Counted from the first letter of the stretch, positions 24,100-33,728 are shown. The stretch is DNA of 39,919 nt from Candidatus Zixiibacteriota bacterium (GCA_016235085.1 JACRMA010000089.1:1-39919); one strand, 5' to 3'. Notes: generated by a model not told the origin, from the sequence alone. Numbers and translations are program-made.

Positions 24100-24230
24100 G
24101 GGAGGGCGAGGCTCCTGCCGAGCCTCTCTCCCGCAACCTGATGGTCAGGAATCTCGCCTGAGTTAAGATCGATTCTCACGACATGTTCCCCCGTAAAGTG
24201 GACGAGGCTCGGCAGGAGCCTCGCCCTCCC
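24100..24230. repeat. Palindromic repeat family A, perfect 27-bp inverted pair
   Basis: GGGAGGGCGAGGCTCCTGCC... (27 bp, 24100-24126) recurs as an exact reverse complement at 24204-24230, with 77 bp between. Shadow ORFs through it give the peptide GEAPAEP, a familiar artefact in genomes that carry this repeat. It fills the spacer between the PD40-amidohydrolase stop and the lipoprotein start. Confidence 0.88.
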
Positions 24231-24240
24231 TCGGCATTGC

Positions 24241-27200
24241 CTATTCCCCGGGACAGGTGTGGCCGACATCGGTCCCCTGGACTCCCTCGAGATTGGCTCC
24301 CTTGGGCAGCGGATTGCGCTCGGGCGCAAGTTGCTGGAGTGTCATGGCATCGTACAGCCGTCCGTTGACCATCGTGTACAAGACGTTTTCCGACTGTCTG
24401 ATGTTGGCCAGCGGATCGCCGTCGATCACGATCAAGTCGGCAAGCAATCCGGGCTGAATACTGCCGAGCTCCTTGTCGAGCCCGATGCAGCGGGCACCCA
24501 TCCACGTGGCACAGCGAAGCGCTTCGTGATTCGTCATGCCGCCCTGTTGCAGCATCCAAAGTTCCCAGTGGGCGCCGAGCCCCTGAAGCTGTCCATGCGC
24601 ACCCAGCTCGACATTTCCTCCGCGGTGCAAAATCTCGGTGGCCACCTTGGCGAGAGCAAAGTGGTGGTACTCGGAGTCGGGCGCCACCGTGCGCCGGATA
24701 GAGCGTGGGTCGATCACGAAGCGGGGCACGAATTTTCCGAGCCGGGTATTCTCCCAGACGTTCTCATGCTGATACCAGTAGTTCTCGCCCCACAATCCGC
24801 CGTACCCGACGATCAGCGTCGGCGTGTACCCGGTGCCGAACCGGCCGAGCAGCCGCAATTCCGGATCATACAACTGCGCCTGCGGGAAAGGATGTTCGAG
24901 TGTCGTGATCCCGTCCAATACCAGCGTCATCATGTGATTCATTGTGGAGCCGCCCTCGGGCACTACCTCGATGCGCTGCTCGTAGGCGGCCTTGTTGACC
25001 ATCTGACGCTGATCACGCCGTGGCTGATTGTAGCTCTTGACACTGAAAGCGCCCCACGCGGCAGTCCGTTTGATCGCGCTGACCGCATCCTCGTACTTGT
25101 TGATGACGGTCTTGAAATTCCCCTCGGCGCCGTAAAGAATCGTGCCGGTGCTGAACACCCGTGGCGCCAAAAGTTTGCCCTCTTTCGCCAATTCCGATTC
25201 CGCGAATATCATCTCGGAATTGTTGCTGGGGTCATGTGTGGTGGTCACGCCGAATGCCAGGTTCGCGAGTAAAGCCCAGTTCTGCTGAGAATAGATACTC
25301 TGGTTGCTTGAACCGGTGTGGGCGTGGATGTCGATCAACCCCGGCATCAGCGTCTTGCCCTTAACGTCGTAGACCGTGGCGCCGGCCGGCACATTGATCT
25401 TGCCGCGTTCGCCGACCTCCGTGATCCGGTTGCCTTTGACATGCACGACACCATCGGCGATCACCGTCATGTCATTCATGGGAAGAATCCTGGCGCCCAC
25501 GAAATACAGATCCGTAGATGGGATATCGGCCTTCTGCTGCCAACCCAAATGCGCCAGTGCCGGCTTGTACGCCTTAGACGAATCGGGAGGCTTGGCACCG
25601 GCGGCCGACGTTGTGTCTTTGGCGTAGAGCGCCTCGATATCCGCCCTCCAGAAATCCGGTCCCAGGCTCCAGGTGACCGTCTTGCTGTCGGCCGACCAGC
25701 CCAGGTACGTGCCGCCGTCGGTTGATAGCTTCTTCACCGGCAGATTCATCATCTCCGGAGCGACCTCCAGCGGGACATTGATGTGCGGGAAGGGGACCAC
25801 ATACGACTGCCAGAGCTCTTCGAATGCCAGAAAGTTTTCGTCAGGGGAGAGGCAGAAATCGACGGCGCGCTGCGATGTCGCCAGAAGCCGTCGGTCCGAA
25901 CCCAATAGATCGATACTGACCAGCGCCGCCTTCTCGCCCTCGCCGGAAATTAGATAGATGCGTTTCCCATCCTGCGAGAATCGCGGTGTGCTCCCTTCGC
26001 GGGTGAGGAACCGAGACGGAGTCTTGCCGTCCGTGGAGATGACATAGATTCCGGGATCGTTCTCCCAGACGTGGCCGCGATATCCATCACCGGTACCCCG
26101 ATGGTACACGACCCATTTCCCATCATTCGAGAAATGGGCCGAAACATAATGGCCGGGAGCAGACACCAGGACGCGGTTCTTGCCGCCGTCGACTCCGACA
26201 ATCCGAATGGTGCCGCCGCTGGTATCGTTCCAGGTGACGTACACGATCTCTTTGCCGTCGGATGACAGCGCCGGTGCGAATTCGTAGTGGTCGGACTGCG
26301 CAGTGATCCGTGAGTATGTGCTGTCGATCAGCGATCGGCGATAGAGATGTCCCAGCGCCTGCAAGACCACGCTGCGTCCGTCGCGCGTGATCTGCGGCCA
26401 GCGCATCACCTTGACCGGGAATGTCGCCTGCCCGACTGTCTGCGCGAATCGCAGCGCCCTGGTCACGACCTGCTTAACGTGCGCCTTGAACGGGATCTCC
26501 GTAGGCATGCCCGAACTGACATCAACCCGCCAGATCTTCCCTTTGGCCCAGATGACAATGCTCTTGCCATCGGGCGTCCAACTGTAGCCAGGGTACGCTC
26601 CGAAGAGTGTCCAGGTCTCCTGCTGATCGAACTCCAGACCGTTCCACAGATGCCGGACTTCATTATTGGCAGGATCGAACAGCGCCAGAACCGATTTGCC
26701 GCGCACCCGGCGCACAAAGGAAATCGTCTTGCCATCGGGGCTGACTTGCGGCCGGCAGGCGCCTCCGTTGACGTCGATCAGATTGCGGATCTCGTTGGTC
26801 TGCAAATCGAGCCTGCGGATCACGAAGATGGTCCCATTCGGGTCTTTATTGTATTGGAAGAACGCCCCTCCCGACATGTCTTCCGCCCAGTAGAGGAAGC
26901 GGCCATCCGGAGAGAATGCCGGCTCATTGGCATCCTGCTGATCATTCTTCTTCTTGGTCAGTTGCACGCCCGCGCCGCCTTCGGGGACTTTGTACATCCA
27001 CATCTCACCGGCGCCCAGGCTGCGCTCGCTGGTGAAATGCTTCTTGGCGACGACGTATTTCCCGCTGGGATGCCATGACCCGTTGTTCAGCAGCCGAAAA
27101 TCTTCCTTGGTAATCTGGACCGGCTTGCTGCCGTCGGCGTTCATGATCCACAGGTTGTCGCCCCCGCCCCGGTCGCTTGTGAACAGAATCGACTTGCCGT

Positions 27201-27522
27201 CCGGGCTGAACCGTGGCTGGACGTCATAGGCGAGTCCACCGGTTAGCAGCGTCGCGTTGCCACCCTCAATTGGCATCTTGTAGATGTCGCCCAGCAGGTC
27301 GAACACAATCTCACGGCCGTTAGGGGAGACATCCAATGCCATCCAAGTGCCCTCGGTCGCGTCGAACTCAAGTGTGTCGGCCGGCAATTGCGGTTTGGAG
27401 ACATCCCATTTCTGATTCGCGCTGTCTTTCGGTGCCGCTGGTGCCGATTGGCAAAGAGCGTTGTTAGCGATGAGCAGGGCAAGAGCAGACCCGGCCAGAG
27501 CAGTTCGCACGCTGAACTTCAT
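24241..27522 (-). CDS. Secreted PD40 beta-propeller / amidohydrolase protein
   Basis: The ATG at 27522 (MKFSVRTALAGSALALLIAN, signal peptide ending NALCQS) has GAGGT 8 nt upstream; the product is 1093 residues. The first two thirds form TolB-like PD40 propeller blades, seen as repeated F-SPDGK, SWTPDGK and FSQDGKRIYLIS units. The last third (from about residue 690) is a metal-dependent amidohydrolase: GKTLMPGLIDIHAHTGS, VTTTHDP, TTLEHPF, HGQLQGLGAHWEL and the typical end LADLIVIDGDPLANI. The HxH of DIHAH, later histidines and the candidate Lys in SVKSYNQ suggest an intact metal site. This two-part architecture is common in Bacteroidota and relatives; substrates (peptides, hydantoin- or prolidase-like) are unknown. 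Periplasmic or secreted. Confidence 0.87.
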   Translation of the reverse strand: MKFSVRTALAGSALALLIANNALCQSAPAAPKDSANQKWDVSKPQLPADTLEFDATEGTWMALDVSPNGREIVFDLLGDIYKMPIEGGNATLLTGGLAYDVQPRFSPDGKSILFTSDRGGGDNLWIMNADGSKPVQITKEDFRLLNNGSWHPSGKYVVAKKHFTSERSLGAGEMWMYKVPEGGAGVQLTKKKNDQQDANEPAFSPDGRFLYWAEDMSGGAFFQYNKDPNGTIFVIRRLDLQTNEIRNLIDVNGGACRPQVSPDGKTISFVRRVRGKSVLALFDPANNEVRHLWNGLEFDQQETWTLFGAYPGYSWTPDGKSIVIWAKGKIWRVDVSSGMPTEIPFKAHVKQVVTRALRFAQTVGQATFPVKVMRWPQITRDGRSVVLQALGHLYRRSLIDSTYSRITAQSDHYEFAPALSSDGKEIVYVTWNDTSGGTIRIVGVDGGKNRVLVSAPGHYVSAHFSNDGKWVVYHRGTGDGYRGHVWENDPGIYVISTDGKTPSRFLTREGSTPRFSQDGKRIYLISGEGEKAALVSIDLLGSDRRLLATSQRAVDFCLSPDENFLAFEELWQSYVVPFPHINVPLEVAPEMMNLPVKKLSTDGGTYLGWSADSKTVTWSLGPDFWRADIEALYAKDTTSAAGAKPPDSSKAYKPALAHLGWQQKADIPSTDLYFVGARILPMNDMTVIADGVVHVKGNRITEVGERGKINVPAGATVYDVKGKTLMPGLIDIHAHTGSSNQSIYSQQNWALLANLAFGVTTTHDPSNNSEMIFAESELAKEGKLLAPRVFSTGTILYGAEGNFKTVINKYEDAVSAIKRTAAWGAFSVKSYNQPRRDQRQMVNKAAYEQRIEVVPEGGSTMNHMMTLVLDGITTLEHPFPQAQLYDPELRLLGRFGTGYTPTLIVGYGGLWGENYWYQHENVWENTRLGKFVPRFVIDPRSIRRTVAPDSEYHHFALAKVATEILHRGGNVELGAHGQLQGLGAHWELWMLQQGGMTNHEALRCATWMGARCIGLDKELGSIQPGLLADLIVIDGDPLANIRQSENVLYTMVNGRLYDAMTLQQLAPERNPLPKGANLEGVQGTDVGHTCPGE

Positions 27523-28131
27523 GTCTTTTGACCTCACTTTGATTGGCAGAGCGATTCACACTGGTGCTTCTTTGCTGCCGTTCCGAACAGCGACCGGGAA
27601 GATAACACTCTGCCCATGCGTCCCGCTCGTGATATTTCCCCCTGCCAATCCAGGCAGTGGTTGTCTGGTGCCCCGGAGCTCAAGTGAACAGTAGACAGAG
27701 TATCCAAGTCTCGGGGGTGTGTCGATTCGATCTCGCGGTCAGGATGTCACCGAATTCTTGTCATCCGGCCGTTGATCATCCCTCTGAGGACTGCAGAAGG
27801 ACGAATCCCGATCACCGTTTCATTCCACTCCCATGTAGGGGGCTGGTCGTCCGCCGCTGTGGGACGCGATGAGAAGCCCCGCGTAAGCGCCCAAGGGTAT
27901 GGGCGCGTAAGAGATTGCTTCGTCCCATCCGACGCCTTTGGTCCGCAGTGACGAAAGCTTCACAAGGACTTCTGTAATTTGTATTTCCCGACTCGCGAAG
28001 GGAGTCAGGGGGGTGGAGCGAAGCAGTCTCCGCGTTCCTATCCCACCACCTCTCCAATCCGCGGGTTCTTCAATACGCCCCGTGCTGCAGAGGGACCAGG
28101 CGAACAGGACGATTTAACTAATCCGACCGAA
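27523..28131. other. Intergenic region with degenerate repeat fragments, no gene seen
   Basis: No ORF here has protein-like character; the 81-aa ORF at 27812-28057 is Arg/His-rich noise. Around 27880-28050 there are degenerate pieces of widespread intergenic repeats. One is a GCGCCC/GGGCGC hairpin at 27887-27906. Others are AGAGATTGCTTCGTC (27911) and GGAGCGAAGCAGTCTCCGCG (28015), the latter two resembling halves of one dispersed palindrome. The promoter for the 27522 gene should be near 27540-27600, but no convincing hexamers are visible. Confidence 0.45.
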
Positions 28132-29106
28132 CTAAAGCCCCGCCGAAGGAACAACTATTATGCCGCCGTGCGTGAGGGCGAGATGACTGCCGTCAGGCGA
28201 ATACGATGGGCCGTCGAAACAACATGGGAGTTGGTCAGATCCGAGGTAGAGCGGCTGAGGAGTTCCGCCTGAGGCGGGCACTGTCCAGATCGTCTTGTTG
28301 TAAGGGGCTCGCAGGCTGAGCTGAACAAACGCGATAGTCTGGCCATCTGGAGACCAGGTGCAGTCCTCACATATCATTGTGTCTGCGGTTGCGCGTGTGA
28401 CAATTCGAGTGATGGACGTATCACTGACACTGCGAACGCGAAGAAACTGGTCATAGAGACCTTCACCTCGCGACGCGTAGGCGATCCACTGCCCGTCTGG
28501 TGACCAGGACATTCGGAAGGCGGAGCCCGCTTGGTCCACGGCCAAGACTCGCGGGTCTCCGCCCTCGGCAGGCATGATTGCGATCACTTCCCGATAGTCG
28601 TCCCCGATAGGATAAGAGAACTCGTAGTAGGCGATCCATCGGCCATCTGGTGACCAATGTGGTTGGGTTTCTGTTCCAAGGAGATTCGAAGTGACGCGCT
28701 CCGGTTTGCCTCCTGTTGCTGGATACCTCCAGAGATCAGCGTCTTCATCTGAGGCGGGCCAGTCCCTTGCTTTGCCCGAAAAGAGGATCCAATGCCCATC
28801 CGGTGACCACGATGGTTCTTCATCCCACCAGTCATGGCTGGGAGGGATGTTGTCGGGAGGAATCGTCAGCATTGTCACTGAACTATCGACGAGGCTCAGT
28901 ATGAGAATGTGATCCCCCTCGTTCGAGGCGATCTTTGTTCCATCTGGGCTCCAACTCGCGTCGTACCCGGGACCAACATATCTGATCTGAGATGAGCTGT
29001 CTGTGCCGCCGTCAACCGGCCCCGAAGCCTTCTTGTCGCCACAGGACGCCAGGAGTGAAGTCCCAACGAAGAGAGTGAGAACAGCGCGTGAACTTAGCTT
29101 CATCAA
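28132..29106 (-). CDS. PD40/TolB-like propeller lipoprotein
   Basis: A 324-residue lipoprotein: MMKLSSRAVLTLFVGTSLLASCG has a clear lipobox with Cys22. The mature part is a six-bladed propeller candidate. SWSPDG or a near variant recurs at least six times (ASWSPDGTK, PSWSPDGHW, PHWSPDGRW, MSWSPDGQW, CTWSPDGQT, PSYSPDGSH), spaced about 45-50 residues apart. TolB-like propellers usually mediate protein-protein contacts; no catalytic site is seen. It follows the large PD40-amidohydrolase family in style but not in an operon (about 600 bp apart). Confidence 0.82.
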   Translation of the reverse strand: MMKLSSRAVLTLFVGTSLLASCGDKKASGPVDGGTDSSSQIRYVGPGYDASWSPDGTKIASNEGDHILILSLVDSSVTMLTIPPDNIPPSHDWWDEEPSWSPDGHWILFSGKARDWPASDEDADLWRYPATGGKPERVTSNLLGTETQPHWSPDGRWIAYYEFSYPIGDDYREVIAIMPAEGGDPRVLAVDQAGSAFRMSWSPDGQWIAYASRGEGLYDQFLRVRSVSDTSITRIVTRATADTMICEDCTWSPDGQTIAFVQLSLRAPYNKTIWTVPASGGTPQPLYLGSDQLPCCFDGPSYSPDGSHLALTHGGIIVVPSAGL

Positions 29107-29586
29107 GTACTCCTTCCCCAGCTCCTCGATTAATCGTCAGTTTCGATGTTTGGAGAAATCGATACCACGTAAATGATAAATCAAAGTGGTGCAGATCGCA
29201 ATCGCGATGGAGCCAGGAGTTTCGGCGAGAGATCCGTCACACTTGGTACAGGGCCTGGCCTGGAACTCTCGGAAATATTGACTTGATGGCGATCAATCGC
29301 GCTTGTACGACTCGCAAGTCCAGTGATGGAAAGCGTTTCTTTGCGTGTTTGATTGGCTCAGCCCGAGGGCAGAAACATCTCATCCGGCCACCGGCAATGC
29401 GACTCCGGCGCAAGGTAGTTATCGGGCGGTACCGCTCCTAATAGATGTATTTCCGTCCGATTTCGTAAAAAAACCGCATCCCCGCTTGAAACCAAAGGGC
29501 CTCCGTCCGATAAAAGGAAGAGAGCACGGCGAGGGGGGGGACACCCATCGCAACAATGGAGTGGTTTTCGGGAAAGGATGCCCGTA
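29107..29586. other. Intergenic region between divergent lipoprotein and M6 protease genes
   Basis: The two genes diverge, so both promoters should lie here. I find no coding sequence with credible composition (the ORFs at 29088-29441 and 29345-29587 lack any recognisable feature) and no repeat of the families found elsewhere. The last 20 bp supply the Shine-Dalgarno of the M6 gene. Confidence 0.4.
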
Positions 29587-31293
29587 ATGCATCGTTTGCG
29601 TGTCTTGCCCATTGGATCGGGCTGCCTTCTGGGATTACTGGTTCTCTGCAGTTCGGGGATTTTCTTCCGCGCGAACGCCATGCCGCCGTACCCTGGCGAC
29701 AGTGCGCATGCGATCACCCCCGGACTCAGCGCCGGCGTTGATCTGTATTCTCAAATGAGCGCGTCGTTTGCGGCACGCGGTATCGATCAGCCCGACGGCG
29801 GCCTGGCGACCGGTATCCGACGGGTTGGCAACTTCAACATCCTGGCGATTTGTGTTGACTTCCCCGATAAGCCGGCCTCAGTTCCGGCGCTCGAGTTCGA
29901 CACCCTGATTTTCGGCGATGTCCCCGGTTCGGTGCGCGATTTCTACCACGAAATCACCTACCGTACTTTGACGATCACCACCGTGAATCTGCCGTCTTCC
30001 CTCGGGTGGCATCATCTCGACAGCAGCTACTCAAGCTACGTCAATGCGGACTATGGGATGGGCATCTACCCTCACAATACACAAAAGCTATGCGAAGACC
30101 TGGTCGACAAAGTCGATTCGTGCGTCAACTTCGCGGACTACGACAACGACGGGGACAAGTTCGTCGATGGAGTCATCATCGTTCACCCCGGCCGTGGGGC
30201 GGAATTCACCTTCTCCACCAATGATATCTGGTCCCACAAGTGGGGCATCATGCCACGCCTGCGCGATGGCGTCTACGTCAGCTCGTTCACGATCCAGCCG
30301 GAGTTCTGGAACCGTCCCGGTGACATAACGATTGGGGTTTTTGCCCACGAGATCGGTCATCTCCTGGGTCTGCCCGATCTTTACGACTTGGACGGCAGTT
30401 CACGCGGTGTAGGCAAGTGGTCGCTCATGGCCTCGGGCGCCTGGAATGGACGTCTGGGAAATTCACCCGCCCACCTTGACGCCTGGTGCAAGTCTCAGCT
30501 CGGAATCATCATGCCACTGGATGTGACGGCCAGCCTGAGCGGAGCGATCGTTCCTGCGACCGAGCCTCAGGGCTTTGCCTACCGGCTGCCTATCGACGGC
30601 ACGGGAGGACGGGAGTACTTTCTTGTGGAGAACCGGCAGAAGCTGGGTTACGATTCCGCGCTTCCAGGATCGGGGTTGCTCATCTGGCGTATCGATGAAA
30701 GCCGCATGTCGAACATGTCCGAGTGGTACCCAGGTCATACGACCAATGGGAATTACCTCGTGGCGCTGGAGCAGGCCGATAATCTATGGCAGATGGAAAA
30801 GAACATCAACTTGGGTGATTCCACTGATCCCTACCCGGGTCCAGCGAGCACCGCGACATTCTCCGCCCCGACGTCACCCAGCTCCAACGCGTACTCCGGT
30901 GCGCCGAGTTACGTGACCGTGACCAATATCTCAGCATCGGCCTTGTCGATGTCGTGCGATCTCACGGTTCCGCTGGTCACGGACGTGTTCGATGATATTG
31001 CCCCGGGGAGCATTCGATATGCTCTCGATCTGACGAACATGCCGAATCCGTTCAACCCGTCAACAGTGATCCGGTTTGTTACCGATGGACGCAAGTGGGT
31101 CACCGTGTCGGTCTACGACATCCTCGGCCGGCTTGTGAACACTCTCTTTTCCGGTAACGCGGACTCTGGAACGCATGAACTTGTGTGGAACGGTGACAAC
31201 AAGTCGGGTCAGCCACTTGCCTCCGGAGTCTACTTCGCCCGCATGAGCTCAGGCGCCCAGACCCTTTCGCACAAGATGTTGCTGGTTCGTTAG
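29587..31293 (+). CDS. Secreted M6 family metalloprotease with C-terminal sorting domain
   Basis: The ORF opens at 29578, but the ATG at 29587 has AAAGGA at 8 nt and begins the signal peptide (MHRLRVLPIGSGCLLGLLVL... ANA); 568 residues. The M6 (immune inhibitor A-like) catalytic domain has HEIGHLLGLPDLYD near residue 254, with zinc ligands in HExxH and a downstream aspartate, then the turn KWSLMASGAWNG. Later ENRQKLGYDSALPGSGLLIW is also typical of M6 proteins. The end, NMPNPFNPSTVIRF... VYDILGRLV... GVYFARM...KMLLVR, is a FlgD/T9SS-type C-terminal sorting domain. The protein is thus predicted to be exported and to digest extracellular protein. It stands alone on the plus strand. Confidence 0.92.
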   Translation: MHRLRVLPIGSGCLLGLLVLCSSGIFFRANAMPPYPGDSAHAITPGLSAGVDLYSQMSASFAARGIDQPDGGLATGIRRVGNFNILAICVDFPDKPASVPALEFDTLIFGDVPGSVRDFYHEITYRTLTITTVNLPSSLGWHHLDSSYSSYVNADYGMGIYPHNTQKLCEDLVDKVDSCVNFADYDNDGDKFVDGVIIVHPGRGAEFTFSTNDIWSHKWGIMPRLRDGVYVSSFTIQPEFWNRPGDITIGVFAHEIGHLLGLPDLYDLDGSSRGVGKWSLMASGAWNGRLGNSPAHLDAWCKSQLGIIMPLDVTASLSGAIVPATEPQGFAYRLPIDGTGGREYFLVENRQKLGYDSALPGSGLLIWRIDESRMSNMSEWYPGHTTNGNYLVALEQADNLWQMEKNINLGDSTDPYPGPASTATFSAPTSPSSNAYSGAPSYVTVTNISASALSMSCDLTVPLVTDVFDDIAPGSIRYALDLTNMPNPFNPSTVIRFVTDGRKWVTVSVYDILGRLVNTLFSGNADSGTHELVWNGDNKSGQPLASGVYFARMSSGAQTLSHKMLLVR

Positions 31294-31375
31294 TGCGACA
31301 GCCCGTTCGCGGCAACGCAGCTCTCGGTGTGGAGCGATCCTCACCATCGCGTTCCGGCCGGAATGTGCCGGCGGC

Positions 31376-32557
31376 TTATGGAGGGGGAGCTGGCCCGCCA
31401 CTGAACGTGTACTCAAGCAAGTAGACAAGATCGAAGACGTCGATGATGTGATCCGGATCGCCATCGACATTGCCGGCTTCATCCACCGGAAGAGGCGACG
31501 GTCCGCCGCTGAAGATGAATTCGATCAAATACGCACTGTCAAAGACATCGATCGAACCATCGAGATTCACGTCACCCCGCGTGAACGCTTGCCCCTCGTA
31601 ATGGAAACCGGTCGTCAGCGGTGAGGAGGCCACTCCGGACGACGTGTTGGTCACGACGACACCGGCAAACCCCGGCGACCCCGCCGGTACAGTGCAGGTC
31701 AGGGAGACCGGTGACTGCACGGCAACGTCAGTGGCCGCGATTCCGCGAAACGTCACGGACGCGCCGGCGACGTCGAAGTTTGTCCCGCAGATCGTGACCG
31801 AATACCCGCCGGCGGGTGCGCCGGAATCCGGCATGACCGCTGCCACGGCCGGCGCGTTCGCCACCGATGCGAGTGCGGATGACGTGGCCGAGTGCGCGGA
31901 AAAATTGCCCGACGAATTCTGGGCGATGAGGACATACGTGTAATCGCTAATCCCATCCGACGTGCTATCCACGAAGAACGAATCAGCCACACCGAGATTG
32001 GCCAGAGATCCCAGCGGATCATCGATACGCCGGAACACGCCGGCATTCGACGTGACCCGCCGGTAAACGTGGCAGGTCATTCCCGGCTGTGAATTCCAAC
32101 TGAGATTGATCCGTCGCGCGGATGTCACCTGCGCCACCAGTCCGGCCGGCCGCGCCGGGAAACTTCCCGCCGCCAGCAGGATGTTCTCCTGCTGAAAGGA
32201 ATTGGCCGGAACCGTCTTGGAGAGGTGAAGCGCCTGTCCATTGGAGACGTTGACGAAAAAGTAATCATATGGAATGCCGGCAGCGTGACTGGTGTAATTC
32301 TGGAAGTCGTCGAACCAGTTGGTGCCGTCGTAGCCGGCGCCCGTGTTGGTTTCGATCCGGATTTCCTGGTCGCTGTGATTGAGAAATCCCATCCAGAAAA
32401 GATCGGTTGCCGGGGGACTCACCAGATTCGTGCCCTGCACGACCCCATAGATGTTCCCCTGCGCGTGAACCGATGACGCGACGGTCGAAATTCCAAGCAA
32501 CGGCCCAATCGACAAGCACAACCGTGCCAGCAACGAGCGGGGTATACAACTTCTCAC
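31376..32557 (-). CDS. Secreted fibronectin/TIG protein with C-terminal dockerin-like repeats
   Basis: A 393-residue exported protein starting at GTG 32557 (AAGGA 9 nt upstream), with signal peptide RSCIPRSLLARLCLSIGPLL...VHAQ. In order: an N-terminal domain of about 130 residues without a recognised motif; a fibronectin III-like domain (PARPAGLVAQVTSARRINLSW); an IPT/TIG domain (VMPDSGAPAGGYSVTICGTNF ... GFAGVVVTN); and at the extreme C-terminus a dockerin-like pair, RGDVNLDGSIDVFDSAYLIE and DPDHIIDVFDLVYLLEYTF, ending SGGPAPPP. No cohesin is visible in the window. Likely surface or extracellular; function unknown. Confidence 0.8.
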   Translation of the reverse strand: MRSCIPRSLLARLCLSIGPLLGISTVASSVHAQGNIYGVVQGTNLVSPPATDLFWMGFLNHSDQEIRIETNTGAGYDGTNWFDDFQNYTSHAAGIPYDYFFVNVSNGQALHLSKTVPANSFQQENILLAAGSFPARPAGLVAQVTSARRINLSWNSQPGMTCHVYRRVTSNAGVFRRIDDPLGSLANLGVADSFFVDSTSDGISDYTYVLIAQNSSGNFSAHSATSSALASVANAPAVAAVMPDSGAPAGGYSVTICGTNFDVAGASVTFRGIAATDVAVQSPVSLTCTVPAGSPGFAGVVVTNTSSGVASSPLTTGFHYEGQAFTRGDVNLDGSIDVFDSAYLIEFIFSGGPSPLPVDEAGNVDGDPDHIIDVFDLVYLLEYTFSGGPAPPP

Positions 32558-32706
32558 AACCGTACATCCTTCCAGCCCGGTCCCGCACCACCGGGGCAGG
32601 GGCTACATCTTCCTATCGGCAAGATAACCGAAATCGGCGGATTGACAAGAGGGGGAGGGGGTGACTTTGAACGCGAGTTCACGGGCTCGCGATGATCGAC
32701 TGGAAG

Positions 32707-32815
32707 GCGGCAAGCCGCCTAACCTTCTGCGACGCATACACGATGTCATGCTGAGTGACACCGCCACGATGTCATGCTGAGCGACCGCAGGGAGCGAAGC
32801 ATCTGCAGTTCTCTG
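32707..32815. repeat. Dispersed repeat family F (GTCATGCTGAG...) with partial tandem copy
   Basis: ACGATGTCATGCTGAGTGAC (32740-32759) and ACGATGTCATGCTGAGCGAC followed by CGCAGGGAGCGAAGCATCTG (32766-32805) form a one-and-a-half copy. The latter is the recognisable TCATGCTGAGCGA...AGCATCT element seen in many bacterial genomes. A hairpin GGCGGC-AA-GCCGCC lies just before (32707-32720). It sits between the TIG/dockerin gene and the M23-like gene. Confidence 0.7.
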
Positions 32816-32852
32816 TCAAAGCGCGGCGCTGTCACATTTCTGGGGCCCGCGC

Positions 32853-33593
32853 TCAGTTCAACGGCACCCAGTTCTCCAAATTGCCTGTCGTGATAAACTG
32901 TTCCCCAGAGCACGTCAGCGAATCGGCGTCCCGCTCCGCTTTTGTGATTATGAGCTGGCTGCGGGAGACGACACCACGCGAGACATACGTTTGAAACAGC
33001 TCATCGGTCATGACGTCGAAATACGAAACCAACCGCCATCCATTCGGCGTCGCCACGCGCACCGCGATGTCCGACATGGCTTCGTCTCCACCATGATGTC
33101 CCAGTACCTGCCCCTCGGAAACCTTGTCGCCCTCGAGGAGGGTGGGAGAGATGCCCACGTGGAAGATGCGGAATTCGAACGCTGGGTACGCGTCCGAGCC
33201 GATCCAGATCTGTATTCCAGTGAACTCGGGCATCAGCCGTGTCACCGTTCCCGCGATCGGCGACCGGATCGGAATCGTCGTCCACGAAGGATTGTGTGAC
33301 CATCCTGGGTCGCCGCCTTTGGGCCAGAAGTAATGTTTCATGCTCCGGCAATGCTCCAGGTGGTCGTCATGTGTGTAGTCGTGACCATACGCGGAACGGA
33401 AGCACGATATCCGGTCGATGGCGCCAAGATCGGTGTAGTCCGTTTGGACAAACTTCGGAATTCCCTGAGTTTCGATGTCCCACTCGCCGTTCCCATTCGA
33501 ATTCGATGTGGATTTCTTGTGGCAACCGGCGAGCGCGAGTGGCACGATGATGGCCAGGGCGATCCAGTGTCTCACGTCGGCAAATCCTTCCAT
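32853..33593 (-). CDS. M23-like fold lipoprotein, probably catalytically degenerate
   Basis: Starts at ATG 33593 (MEGFADVRHW), with GGAGGG 7 nt upstream; 246 residues. Lipoprotein signal with lipobox LALAGC (Cys24) and an Asn/Ser-rich linker. The mature part follows the outline of an M23/LytM-type beta domain: GHDYTHDDH, IRSPIAGTVTRL, FRIFHVG, GDKVSEGQVLGHHGG. The places where active M23 peptidases carry HxxxD and the final HxH are not properly conserved: the terminal strand reads SDIAVRV instead of HLHFEV. It may therefore bind cell wall or protein without cutting. The fold assignment is moderate; the loss of ligands is what I read directly. Confidence 0.65.
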   Translation of the reverse strand: MEGFADVRHWIALAIIVPLALAGCHKKSTSNSNGNGEWDIETQGIPKFVQTDYTDLGAIDRISCFRSAYGHDYTHDDHLEHCRSMKHYFWPKGGDPGWSHNPSWTTIPIRSPIAGTVTRLMPEFTGIQIWIGSDAYPAFEFRIFHVGISPTLLEGDKVSEGQVLGHHGGDEAMSDIAVRVATPNGWRLVSYFDVMTDELFQTYVSRGVVSRSQLIITKAERDADSLTCSGEQFITTGNLENWVPLN

Positions 33594-33728
33594 GCGTCTA
33601 CCCTCCGGGTCGGTGGAATCAGTCACACTTCTGTTACGTACCCGAGTTGACTAATAGACAATGGAATCTGGGCGCCCCAGCCAGCAGGCGGATATGGTGG
33701 CAGTTGAAGTCAGGGTCGGAGGGGAAGT

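Noticed and set aside
24259-25272. 337-aa plus-strand ORF
   Set aside because: Antisense to the amidohydrolase domain of the PD40 protein; no protein features of its own.
27812-28057. 81-aa minus-strand ORF in a 600-bp gap
   Set aside because: Arg/His-rich, no Shine-Dalgarno, and overlaps degenerate repeat fragments.
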